DNA from: Lepturacanthus savala
Lineage: Eukaryota > Chordata > Actinopteri > Scombriformes > Trichiuridae
DNA: 64,000 nucleotides
NCBI GenBank assembly: GCA_030544235.1
Contig: CM060477.1
Span: 27,788,038 to 27,852,037 of the forward strand
Direction of reading: 5' to 3'
In this document: positions 54,181 through 64,000 of the stretch, in pieces
How the letters are laid out: each line of letters begins with the position of its first letter
How positions within the stretch are numbered: position 1 is the first letter of the stretch
Notes under the pieces: generated by a model
The model's input: the letters and a program-made list of their open reading frames with translations, nothing else
What the model was told of the DNA's origin: nothing
Databases searched by the model: none
Made by a program: the position numbers and the translations under genes

Positions 54181-54440
54181 GTTTTTGTACTGAAATACTA
54201 TAATGTCAAAGTTGTTTTCATGTTAACAATCTGTCTTCCATCCACACAAGGATGGAGTTCCACAAGGTTCTGTTCTTGGTCCAACACTATTCATTTTAGG
54301 TAGTGTTTTTGTACTGAAATACTGTCATGTAAACGTTTTTTCATGTTAACAATCTATCCTCCATCTGTAAAACTGTTAGACATGGAGTTCCACAAGGTTC
54401 TGTGCTTGGACAAATACTATTCACATGCATAGGTCTGGAG
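54181..54440 (+). pseudogene. Duplicated fragment of a LINE reverse transcriptase
   Basis: GVPQGSVLGPTLF is encoded at 54254-54292 and GVPQGSVLGQILF at 54384-54422. This is the RT motif (G-V-P-Q-G-S-V-L-G-P) of non-LTR retrotransposons. The flanking GTTTTTGTACTGAAATACT and TTCATGTTAACAATCT also repeat, so a ~125-130 bp segment is tandemly duplicated. No longer RT frame survives. Confidence 0.75.
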
Positions 54441-54559
54441 TTTTATTTTCACTGAAATACTTTGGGAAACAATAATTTACATTTTACACCATTTTATGAA
54501 CCAAACAACTAAACGATTAAGTGACTGTTAGGAAGTTATTAGTTGCAGCCCTTGTGTCT

Positions 54560-54720
54560 ACAACCTCATAAATTGTATATATTTTAAAATAAATGCCCCC
54601 TTTTCATGCCTAACTGTGAAAACATAGATTTTATATCACAACTTTTTAGAAAAATTAAGATAAAGTAATTCTTACCATTCGGCAACACTATGTAATAGAG
54701 GGGTCATTAAATGTAATTAA
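54560..54720 (+). repeat. Dispersed repeat family A, copy 3 (short, reverse-complement orientation)
   Basis: Reads in the opposite direction to the other copies: ATGCCTAACTGTGAAAACAT, then AGATTTTATATCACAACTTT and GGCAACACTATGTAATAGAG. These are complements of the family's left half. Confidence 0.6.
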
Positions 54721-55022
54721 CACTTTAAAAGAAAACATTTCTTTTAGGCCAAATCACACAGCTCTACTTCACATTCCTAATTACACGTTTTTTTCATATA
54801 TGACAGTGTAGAAACTTTCCCAGAATATATTCCAGAAGCTACTATGTATACAAACACACAGAATCTGAGATGCAGAAGAAGTTTACAAACACACACACAC
54901 ACATGCACACACATGCAGGGTGTATGGTGGCAGCAGGCCAGAGAACAGGGCTCACAGAGTGGGAGTTGGAGGGTTGGAGGTGAATTGCTGCTAAAAGGAA
55001 ACAGCTGCTTCTGTGAACTTAC

Positions 55023-55196
55023 CTCAAACTTTCCCCTCTTCTCCAGCGGCTCCACTTGGGCCTCGTTGGACTTTGCGGCATCGCTCTTAGAGACCCCCTC
55101 CCCCTCCATTTCCTCCACGATCATCACCGTCTCCCACTTCCCAAAGCTGCTGGCAGGGAACATGTCTGACCTCATGCTGTCTCCGAAATACACCAC
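55023..55196 (-). CDS. nt5dc1: nt5dc1 exon with HAD motif IV (58 codons)
   Basis: Reads VVYFGDSMRSDMFPASSFGK, WETVMIVEEMEGEG, a variable acidic linker, and VEPLEKRGKFE. GDSMRSD is the conserved acidic HAD motif (GDxxxxD) that helps coordinate the catalytic metal in 5'-nucleotidase-type HAD proteins. The match to vertebrate NT5DC1 is close. The acceptor is CTGCAG before 55196 and the donor is GTAAGT from 55022. 174 bp, phase 0 at both ends, so it continues KPDPK from the upstream exon as PK-VVYFGDS. Confidence 0.95.
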
Positions 55197-55717
55197 CTGC
55201 AGTGTTTAGGAAGAGAAAGTGACAGGGAGGACGGCTTGTTTATTTAGATGGAGCTAAATTCTTCTCTCAGCAGGAGTCAAACTCAGTAAAACTGGCATAT
55301 GTCTTATGGCACCCCAGGGTGAACTAGAGCAGACACAAGGAGTCTGCGATACTCATCACGACCTCTTTGACCACCAGGTCTTTTTTCTTTTTGTCCTCCA
55401 GAACTGAAGAAGAACAGCGAGCTGAGACAGGCTTTACTTTAATGAGCCGCATTCCAAAACCTGAACCTGCTCAAAGCTTTAAATCCCGTTTTCAGCAGCC
55501 GTTGCTTCATGTGGGAGAGGGACTGAAGTGAAGGTGCAGAATGCTGGAGATTAAAATGATGAGACACAGAAGTGTGCTGACTCTCTGAACACTAGAAAAA
55601 AACTGCTTTACTCTCAGTTGAGGCTAAAAATGGAAAGAAGAGGCCAGTTTAGAGGAAAAATAACAAGGGATCAGCACATTTATTCCCCATTGCTGCAATT
55701 AATACAGTTTTATTATT

Positions 55718-56045
55718 AACCTTCTAATGCATAGTGTTGCCATATGGCAACGATTACTTTATCTTCATTGTTCTAAAAAGCTGTGATATAAAATCTATGT
55801 TTTTACAGTTAGACGTGAAAAGAGGGCTTTTATTTTGAAGGACATACAATTTATGAGGTCACATGACCTGATCATTGTCTTACAACAATTTTTGGAAAAC
55901 TTAAATCAAATAGAAAATGAGTAAACTTTTATTTACTCATTTTTACATTTAATTCAATTTGGATGTGTTTTTCTAATATGCTAAAATAGATGCCATATGA
56001 CAACAAAATGCAAATATGGTAAATTCCTAGAGTGTAGAACCTAAT
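55718..56045 (+). repeat. Dispersed repeat family A, copy 4 (longest)
   Basis: TTAACCTTCTAATGCATAGT, GTTGCCATATGGCAAC, AAAAAGCTGTGATATAAAAT, GGTCACATGACC, then a second GATGCCATATGACAACA box and CTAGAGTGTAGAACCTAATG. Palindromic GTTGCCATATGGCAAC boxes lie near both ends. Confidence 0.72.
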
Positions 56046-57619
56046 GGAGTTAGGTTCTATACTCTCAGAGCAGGAGAAGGTTCATTTAGTCTGTAGTCTG
56101 CTGCTGTTTCAGAAAGTGGGCACTTCTTTAGGTGGAATTTGACTCTGATGTTCTTCACATCCTGATGTTTCACTAACATAAAGTAATGAGTAATGTGTCC
56201 ATCTGGAGAATGTGATATCTGATGTTTCTGCAGCTTCACTTATCTCCATCTTCTGTCTGATGAGACAAAAGGAAAAGGAAGTGAAACATGTTTGATCTTC
56301 TGGGGATTTTAGCCAATTTGCATGAAGAAAAACCAAAAACGACCACTTCTATCCAGGTTAAAAACACATTATAATGCCTGTTACTGACATTTGTAGCAAG
56401 TAAAATCTTACCATTTTTTCCTGTAATGCCTTACATTACTGTGTTACAGCAAAAAGCAAAATGCATTACAGCAATGTATTACTTTTGTTACACGTTACTC
56501 CCAACACTGTTTGTTGATAGCACTTTTCTGCATTTTGCACTTAATTGGAAATTAAAAGAAATATCCTATCCATGCTATAAAGAGGAGTTTAGGCGTTCCA
56601 GTAGCTGCCTGTCCTCCCTCCTCCTCCCAGAGCTCTGCTGAGTCTCAGGCCGGCCTGTCCACATATAAACAAACAGAAGGGTAATGGCGGCTGCTGCAGG
56701 CCTGGATGTAGAGGAGGGGTCAGCAGGAATCACGTTTCCAGCAGACTTTCCCAGAAGCAGCTGCTCCCCGTACCCCAAAAACACCCAAAACCCAGAACCT
56801 CTCGCTGCTCCGCAGTCAGATCAGAACCATAAATATTTACAGAGGCAGCATCTGACAGAGGAGAATCAACAGCTACAGCCTGAGCTGCTCTGGTGAAGGA
56901 AACCAGACCACAGGCTGCACAAAGATGGTCTCCTACAGTCCAGAACAGGAAGAACACAACATGCACTGCAAAATTAAATCCTATCAGATGTATTTAGTAC
57001 AATTAGTTCAATATTGAGTAGAATTATCTTGACTTATCGTATTTCACTCGAAACACTCTCACCTATCAACAATCTCCAATGAAAATGAAGCTACTGCTAC
57101 ACACTGCATTTTATGAATCTATATTAGTTTTTTATGCATCTCCAAAGATTTAAACCACAAAGTTAAATAGTGTTGACAGCATTCGCCAGGTTATTTTTTT
57201 CACATCATGTACAAGGTTGTTGTTCCATGAGATTAGGAAAACATCATTCGTTTCATAAACATCTGTGTAGATTGTTTTAAAAGGAACTATAATGTTGGAA
57301 ATGTGTGCCACGGTTCAGCTTTTACCACCATTGTTAATTAATAATTTAACTTCATGTCAAAGACAGTTAATGCACTGATGGAAAAAAGTGGTAGAAACAC
57401 AACAATTGACATTTTGGGCACAATTTGGACATTTTCACCTCAGGGTGGACTCACTGTTGTTGCCAGCGGTTCAGACATTAACAGCTGTGTGTTGAGTTGT
57501 TTTAAGGAGAGAACTCAGACAGTGATGTCAGTGTTGTGGATGGAGTGGCCCATGGTGGTGGTGATGGTATGGGCAGGTGTATGTTAGGAACGAAGAACAC
57601 AGGTGCCTTTTATTGAAGC

Positions 57620-57905
57620 ATTTTGAATGTACAGAGATACCATGATGAGATTGTTGTGCCATACATCCAAGAACATCACCTCATGTTGCAGCATGATGAT
57701 GCACGGCCCCATGTTGGAAGGATCTGTTACAGTTCTTGGAAGCTGAAAACTGAAATCCCAGTTCTTGCATGGCCTGAACATGTCACCCATTGAACATGTT
57801 TGGGATTTTCTGGATCGGCGTCTACTACAGCGTGTTCCACTTCCTGTTAATATCCAGCAACTTTGACCATTGAAGAGGAGTGGACCGACCGTCCACAGAC
57901 CATAA
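57620..57905 (+). pseudogene. Tc1-like transposase C-terminal fragment (5' half of an interrupted element)
   Basis: Reads LQHDDARPHVGRI, VLAWPEHV, then after a frameshift PIEHVWDFLDRR, and ends with an EEEW block. These match the second catalytic Asp and the Glu blocks of Tc1 transposases (QDNARPH...WP...IEHLWDxLDRR). Frameshifts and stops make it inactive. The element resumes at 58712 after a nested insertion. Just 5', 57420-57530 resembles the arm of another Tc1-type family (TGTTGCCAGCGGTTCAGACA). Confidence 0.85.
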
Positions 57906-57907
57906 TC

Positions 57908-58711
57908 TACACCACCAGTCAAAAGTTTTAGACCACATTGATATTTTCAGTTTTTATCTAAATGGTCCTAGTTTAATGTGTCATGTGACAGATGATGATG
58001 GTCTGATGTGGATGATGTTGCTGTAGGATGAACTCCTGACTAACTAGGTCTAGATCATGGGGTTCTGCTTAGCTCTAGAGCTCTAGTCCTAGAAAAGACC
58101 CAGACATCAGGCTTCATCCATGCTGATATACAGACGGGGGTTAATTAACCAGAGAAACTTGGTTGGAGCAACTTTACACTTTATTTAAGTCCATTACTGC
58201 AGAAAAGCTGGATGTCTAAGTTGTTAACTAGTACTGGATTCATGAACATTGATATCTGTCTTTTTAGGGTCGTTGGTAGCTAACTGATTATTTTTGTACC
58301 ATTTAAATGTCTCATATTCTACACTTTACTGTGTTTTATTGTGGATGTTTCATCCCTAACCAGATTTGAAGCAGCAAAGATCATCTCAGTATAGTTTTCC
58401 ACTTCTTTTCTCCAGCTTCTTTCTAAGCCTCTCCTCCTCCTCTTTAAATGGCTGTGGGGGGTGTTGGTGGTGACTGTATAGTAGTGACATCACAATTTCA
58501 CGTAAGTCATGATTGCTTGTTTTAAGGCACAGTTTCTGAATACAGGCTGTGTATGTTTCTCTGTGGATTGAGTGTTTTTAAACATGGGACAGTATTAATA
58601 CACTCTGCTGTCATATATAGTCAATATATATAGGTCTCTAATAAATCTAGAAGGGATTCATTGGCATTAAACTGATTACATTGTGTTCTAAAACCTTTGA
58701 ACTGTAGTGTA
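57908..58711. mobile_element. Non-autonomous Tc1-type element nested in the older Tc1 copy
   Basis: Left end TACACCACCAGTCAAAAGTT and right end (minus strand) TACACTACAGTTCAAAGGTT form inverted repeats with about 26 of 33 matches. The 804-bp interior has no transposase. It interrupts the older transposase sequence at a TA-type junction. Confidence 0.8.
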
Positions 58712-59070
58712 AAACCTGACCAACTCTATGTGAAGGACATGTGTTGCACTCCTTGAGTTAAATGGTGTCACAGCAGATACTGACTGGTGTTCTGAGTCTC
58801 CAGAATAAAACAGAACCACACGTTTCAGAGTGGCCTTTTATTGTGGCTGGTCTAAGACACACCTGGTCAATAATCATCTGTCCAATCAGCATCTTGATAA
58901 GCTACACCTGTGAGGAGGGATGGGTTATCTCAGCAAAGGAGAAGTGCTCACTATCACACATTTATACAGATTTGTGAACGATATTTGAGAGAAATGGTTC
59001 TTTTGTGTATGTTTCAGATCTTTGAGTTCATCTTATAAAAAAAGTGTTGCGTTCATATTTTTTTTCAGTG
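58712..59070 (+). mobile_element. 3' part of the interrupted Tc1 element, with terminal repeat
   Basis: Resumes the transposase 3' end (ACAGCAGATACTGACTGG), then the arm TAATCATCTGTCCAATCAGC, TTGATAAGCTACACCTGTGA and GTGCTCACT, and ends GTTGCGTTCATATTTTTTTT-CAGTGTA. This is the right end of a common fish Tc1 family. The matching left end is not found. Confidence 0.85.
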
Positions 59071-59219
59071 TAGGATGATGAATTATTTCTCTGTGTATTT
59101 AAGTCCTTCTAGATGATCCTACTGAGCTGCCTTTAGATCGATGATGCATTTTTAACACTGATGTTGGTCTGAACATGTTTTTTGATAAATTGAGTTTTGC
59201 TGGCTGACAGAGATGATGG

Positions 59220-59540
59220 AGGGCAACAAATGGACGGTGGAGGCAGGTCAAAGGTCTAGCTGGGGATTATGGGTTCGTTTAGCGGTGGACAGGTGCTCAT
59301 GAGGCCCAGTGTCTGCTGAACGTCTTTTACAGCAGCTTCCTGTAGTCTTTCTATCAGAGAGCGGGGCCCCTTCTCTTATCAGCTCATCACTCACACCAGT
59401 TAAAGGTAAATCCGGGTCCAGGTAAACAGAGCTGCAGGCATGCAGGAGCCCATTAATGAGCCCATTGTGCTGCTCGCTGTGTGGGGCCAGGAGCTCAGGG
59501 AGAGGAAAGAGGCCAACAAGACACCGGACGTTTAGTCTCA
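59220..59540. promoter_or_regulatory. Candidate enhancer-like cluster in nt5dc1 intron
   Basis: Complex, non-repetitive sequence with several recognised binding-site types: a DR1 nuclear-receptor element AGGTCAAAGGTCT (59245-59257), a GATA site CTTATCAG (59375-59382), a forkhead GTAAACA (59422-59428) and a homeodomain CATTAATGAG (59451-59460). Such sites also occur by chance. The case rests on the cluster plus the contrast with the repeats on the left, and needs conservation data. Confidence 0.3.
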
Positions 59541-60968
59541 GAAGAACCTTTTTATACAGAGACCCTGCAATACTGCTGCAAAAAAGCATGGATTACCCTA
59601 TTTATTTTTACACTGAACCAAAAAAAGTTAATTCCGTCAGACAAGATGAAAACCACTGCAAAATGATCACTTTCTCTGATTTTACTACTTATAGATATGT
59701 GTTTGGGTAAAAGGAACTAAAACTAGACTTAAATGCCAGGATTTTCATTGACTAAAATCAAATCAAATTAAAGCTACAAAACCTACTCCAGAACCCATTA
59801 AACATAAAAACCTTTTCCAAAACCAAACAAAAAACTGGAAGGACTAAATTAGACCAAAGGCAAAGCCTATTAAAATATATCCTCATAAAATATTAGGACA
59901 TTTTAATACTTTTTAAGTGCCTACATTTTCCCAAAACTGATTTATTGACTTTTAATACTTGAGTTAAATCATATCAGATGTTGGATGATTTAGATTTGGA
60001 AAGTAGGATTATTATTAGGAAACAATAAGACATGAGATAAAGGCAATTAAGTTATCTCTCTTTCTAAAATGTCAGTCGGTTAACAAACTATAATACACAT
60101 TCCAAATGTCTCATGCTCAAAAGGATCAAGTTGAGCCATATTTAAGCTCCTTTGAATCTGGATGATAAGGACACGTCTCTGCAGGCGTGACCCCAGCTGT
60201 TCCTTTAAAAGCAGACTCTAATCTTCCCTGAATGCCTCTTTTTAAGCCCCACCTGCGGTAAGTCCTGTCAGGTGAAAGTGGAGAAGGGATCCGACACCAC
60301 GGTGCGCCTCGGTTCACCCCGGAGGACTCTTAAAGCAGCCGAGAGCGCAGGTCCACAAGGATCCGCGAGAGCCTCCTCCACGTGGCCGGGGGAACAGAAG
60401 GGGCATTGAGCCGAGGGGGGAGGGGGTGCAGATGACGAGAGCTGCTGGCTGCAGATCCACGCTGGCTGCTGCAGCCCGGTCTCTGCTGATGTGTAACAGT
60501 TGTTGTGTTTCCATCTTTTACCAATAAATCCTGTGAAATACTACACCGAACCCTGGAGATCTAGAGCTCATAGATGTCGCTGTTTGTACCAACGTCAGGG
60601 TTCAGGAGGAGAACAGCAAACTACTGCAAAAAAACTCCAATCCTGCCTTGTATGTAGGACAATGAGTCCAATATTGAGTAGAATTATCTTGAATTATTTT
60701 ATTCCATAGGCTAATAATTTTACTTAGTTCAAGTTTTTCAAAGAATTTTAGATAAAAGAGTCATGTGTCAACATTATGATAAAAAGTTCCAAAATTGAAC
60801 TACTGCAATACCACCACCAATAATGATATCCTAGGAAAAAAAGCATGGCTCCCAATCTCTCTAAGAGCGCTCTGCCAGTCCGAGTCATTGTGAGACCGAG
60901 ACAAGACCAAGACCACAAAACGGCCGTCTCTAGACCTCTTCTATAGGTCTACCGGTGGGCGGCCGTAC

Positions 60969-61090
60969 CTTAGGATCCGGTTTTCCCGTCATGGTCTTCA
61001 GCAGCTCGTGGAGGTGCGGCCAGTTGCCCTGTGAGTACCAGCCGGGTTTGTCCAGAGACGGCAGCCCCTCGCTCTCCTCCACATCGTTCA
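60969..61090 (-). CDS. nt5dc1: nt5dc1 exon, 40 codons (most 5' exon in the window)
   Basis: Reads NDVEESEGLPSLDKPGWYSQ followed by GNWPHLHELLKTMTGKPDPK, matching the ALPSLDKPGWYSQGN...LLKKMTGKPEPK segment of vertebrate NT5DC1. The acceptor CTCCCAG precedes 61090, and two bases complete a codon from the upstream exon. The donor GTACGG begins at 60968. The exon ends in phase 0, joining K to VVYFGDS in the next exon. The earlier exons, including the N-terminal DxDxT nucleophile motif of the HAD fold, lie beyond the right edge, so the gene is partial here. Confidence 0.94.
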
Positions 61091-61184
61091 CTGGGAGGGA
61101 GAAGAATAGAATCAAAAAGGTCAAAGGTCAGTCTCAGGGGTCTTATAATGACTTACAGGATATGAAATAAAATACAATACAAAA

Positions 61185-61350
61185 ATAACCCTCTATTGCA
61201 TAGTACTGCCATATGGTAACAATTAATCTTCATTTTGTCAAATAAACTGTGATATAAAATCAATGTTTTTACAGTTAGGTGTGAAAGGGGGCTTTTATTT
61301 TGAAGGGCATGAAACTATCCTGAGACTATGTTTACAACTTTTTCTTATAT
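61185..61350 (+). repeat. Dispersed repeat family A, copy 5
   Basis: TAACCCTCTATTGCATAG, GCCATATGGTAACAATTA, CTGTGATATAAAATCAATGT and GGGCTTTTATTTTGAAGG in the same order as the other copies. The right half is missing. Confidence 0.65.
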
Positions 61351-62546
61351 ATATATATCTTTTAAATATATCTATTATTTTGTTTTACAGCAACCAGATG
61401 TAAAGACACTTTGAATGGAGGGAGACTTTAAATCATCTGGTGATTTTCAAGAAAAATCTAAGATTGAAGCAAAAGGCTGAAGAAGAGAACTAATTACACA
61501 GCTTCATACCATATTATTTAGTTTTTCTCAAAATCTATCATAAGTCTTTTTTAAAGAGAAAAATACTATATACTAATATATGTAGAAGGATTCTGGAACT
61601 GTGAAATGATCTGTGAAAATCATTCCAATAAAAGTCTTAGAAGTGAATTAGGTGCATTTCCATCAACTGGTTTGGATTAATTAAAACTTTTTTTGCATCG
61701 ATGACGAATTTTTACGAATTTCCATCAAAGATTTCTAATAAAATATTTCACAATGTACCGACATAAATACACTGAAACACAAATATAGACATATACCAAT
61801 AACAAGGGGCCACAAATTAGCTTTGCCTCCTTTTAAGATCAAAAACGCATCCACACAACAAATCTATGCAACGACCTTCAGAATTTGTGAGTTTTAGCCA
61901 CAGACGTGAACTTTGGTCACAGGATGAAAAGTTCTAGTTATTCTTGATGGAAAATCTACTGAAACTTTCACCACTTTAAATCGCTCTAACATTCATTCAG
62001 CAGTCATTTTAACCAGTAAAAAATGTTTCCACCTCAAAGATTTAAAAAAGAGCTGAAACAAATAATGAAGATATGAGGAGAAATGAAACAATGTGGAGAC
62101 AAAAGGTTGTGCTGTTTATTTGGTTTGGGCCCAGCTCTGGGTTCAGATATCTGAGCCGCTGTTGTTCCTGCAGACATCATGACCTCAGCCCGCTGGTGGA
62201 GGGGAAAACCAGGCTGAGAGAAAGCAGAGCAGTGACGACAGGACCAGTCCAGACCAGCTGTACCCCCCTCCTGCTGCCAGACACCAACACTGCCCAAAAT
62301 ACATCTAGAATCACAAATCCTTAAATTTACCTCTGAAAACCTGTCAGAGCTGATCTCCCTGGATCATGAAGATTGATTGAGGACTTTCTTGCTCCTTCAT
62401 TACATGTTTGTTTTAAGAGAAAAAGTCATTGGGTGAAAGTCGAGTGTTTAAAAAATCATTTATACAATCAACAAACTAACAGGAGCTGCAACATCTGCAC
62501 ATGATAAACAGCTGGAACACAGCGTCAGGTGTCAGCTCATCAGTAT

Positions 62547-62606
62547 ACTCTAAATACTCTATTACTCTAAATACTCTATTACTCTAAATACTCTATTACT
62601 CTAAAT
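62547..62606. repeat. 17-bp tandem repeat, 3.5 units
   Basis: ACTCTAAATACTCTATT is repeated three times without change (62547-62597), then a partial unit. Perfect identity implies recent expansion. Confidence 0.97.
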
Positions 62607-64000
62607 CAGGTGTGTCAAACTCAAGGCCCGTGGGCTGAATCTGGCCCAGCACCATTTTCTTCACAGAATTTAAAACTTAAACTGATCACGACTGTGTTCA
62701 AGCTCCTCCTCAACTCTGAAATCTATTCTGCTGGTTTAAAACAGGAACGTTTCCATTTCCCCTCATTTTCCTTTGTCCAAATACATCTGTCATTACTTTC
62801 TTGTTCTTTCACTTCAGTAAGTTTAATAATCACTTAGATTCCAATGTTTGGAATCCATTAAGTAAATCAATGAAATTGTTAATAGTGGTTATCAACATGA
62901 GTCTCTTGATATCAGTGATGATTTTTTATGTTTTGCTGCAGCAATATGAATAATTAGAAAAATAATAAAAAATATATATATAACATTAATTTCTACATTG
63001 GCATATTTTTTAAATTCTTTTCTCTCTAAATACTCTACTAGTTTAACCCTTATGTCGTGTTTCATGTTAATCAATAAGGTTTTCCCAGTCAAATTTAACC
63101 TTAAGACTCATTAAACTGTAATAATACATTTATTATCAACTCTTGTTGTGTTAGATTACACACTTTGAACTTCTATTTGTTATTTATGGCTTGTATGTCT
63201 CATTGATCAGAACTTATACATCTGGAATTTGAGTTCTAAAAAAACACATTTCTGGATTATTTTGACTATAAGAAATAATCAGATGAAATATAATCTACTG
63301 TGTATCACAGAATACTTTGGGTCAAAGTTACAGAGTTACAGCGCCAGGTGAGAAACTAACATTGAAATGAATGGCGGCCATTTCTCAGTCTGTTATCCAG
63401 TTCTATACTACACCCACGGTGGTGGTGCATTGATTCTGTCATTCATCAGAAGCTGCTGGTCCCTGCAGGCTGCTAGAAAGCTGTGGTGCAGCCACTCGTC
63501 TCCTCCACTGACCAGACTGAGCTGCTCAAAGTGAGTTATTGCAGCTTCCAGCCACATTACCCAGCGGAGGTGGTGTTAACACATGGCGTGCAGCACCATG
63601 ACTTAATGAAAGCCTCAATCCTCCAAACACAGAGCTGAGCACCACACACACATCTAGTTTCTTCCTCTTTGCTTTAGGTGATGTGAGGGTCTAAGAACAA
63701 CAGATGTTGTGTTGTACAAACTGTGAAGCCCATTGAGGCGAATCTGTGATTTGTGATTGTGTGTGATACAAATAAAAGTGACTTCACTTGATTTGACTCA
63801 TTTAGGATGACCGGGGTGTTTACACCAATGCACACAACATGTTTCAAATGTTCCGTGTGTGTAAACTTATGCAACATTAAACATCAGACAAACAGAAAGT
63901 TCAGTCAGATAACGATGTGGCTGCTGGGAACATGTTCTTCTTAGATTTTGTGGTTGTTTTCAGGATGTTTTCATGTCCTGAGGTTCACAGAGGTGATGAT

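Larger units (their letters stand above)
51965..55022. other. nt5dc1 intron between the exons at 51796 and 55023
   Basis: Contains the uninterrupted piggyBac-like MITE, a block at 53140-53260 repeated from 51320-51460, LINE reverse transcriptase fragments (54181-54440), and family A copy 3 in reverse orientation (54560-54720). No exon or collagen-like sequence is seen. Confidence 0.65.
55197..60968. other. nt5dc1 intron between the exons at 55023 and 60969
   Basis: Contains family A copy 4, a composite of Tc1-type elements (57340-59070), CACTGCAAAA-type fragments, a candidate regulatory cluster (59220-59540) and an unexplained coding-like segment at 55324-55403. No collagen Gly-X-Y frame is present, although COL10A1 lies within an NT5DC1 intron in human. 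Confidence 0.65.
61091..64000. other. nt5dc1 upstream intron (to window edge)
   Basis: No further exon recognised. Contains family A copy 5 (61185-61350), a 17-bp tandem repeat (62547-62606), a hAT-like CAGGTGTGTCAAACTC end at 62607, and sequence at 63030-63340 matching 3490-3690 in reverse. The last 600 bp are less repetitive but show no coding signature. Confidence 0.6.

Noticed and set aside
59456..59710. Overlapping plus-strand frames near the candidate enhancer
   Set aside because: Short, low-quality frames with no splice context and no recognisable domain.

Overview
This is vertebrate nuclear DNA, almost certainly from a ray-finned (teleost) fish. It is AT-rich and intron-rich, with vertebrate GT-AG splice sites. 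It is dense in fish-type DNA transposon debris (Tc1/mariner, hAT-like and piggyBac-like MITEs) and in CA, AT and TCC simple repeats. There are no operons, no prokaryotic features, and no RNA genes that I can support. The species cannot be named from the sequence.

Two protein-coding genes are recognised, both on the minus strand. (1) dse, dermatan-sulfate epimerase, is apparently complete. It has a putative non-coding first exon ending at 37693 and coding exons at 31488-31951 (ATG at 31913), 20744-20997, 9585-9824, 6278-6485 and 3848-5597. All junctions agree in phase. The product would be 958 residues, the length I recall for human DSE, provided one surplus base at a six-C run (31751-31756) in the first coding exon is discounted. 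As given, that exon is frameshifted. (2) The 3' part of nt5dc1, a HAD-type 5'-nucleotidase-domain protein, has its last four coding exons at 60969-61090, 55023-55196, 51796-51964 and 45772-45884. Its 5' exons lie beyond position 64000.

The order and orientation (nt5dc1 followed by dse, both transcribed right to left) match the NT5DC1-DSE neighbourhood of human 6q22, so the block is conserved synteny. No functional link between the two products is implied: DSE is a Golgi glycosaminoglycan-modifying enzyme and NT5DC1 is a poorly characterised soluble HAD protein.

Layout: 1-2714 is intergenic, downstream of dse. 2715-3847 is the dse 3' UTR and a repeat. 3848-37693 is dse, with a large intron 3 (9825-20743) and intron 2 (20998-31487) filled with repeats. 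37900-38740 is the dse upstream region, dominated by a roughly 780-bp nearly pure pyrimidine TCC tract. 38741-45350 is intergenic. From 45350 to the right edge is nt5dc1. Most of the structure beyond the two genes is transposon-derived: a textbook TTAA-flanked piggyBac-type MITE, two nested-transposon events, a retroposon tail with a 12-bp target duplication, a four-copy 225-bp tandem repeat and a 37-bp minisatellite family. I found no convincing novel gene system. The items most worth checking are the dse frameshift, the pyrimidine tract at the dse promoter, the upstream ORFs of dse, and three intronic non-repeat stretches that look regulatory.
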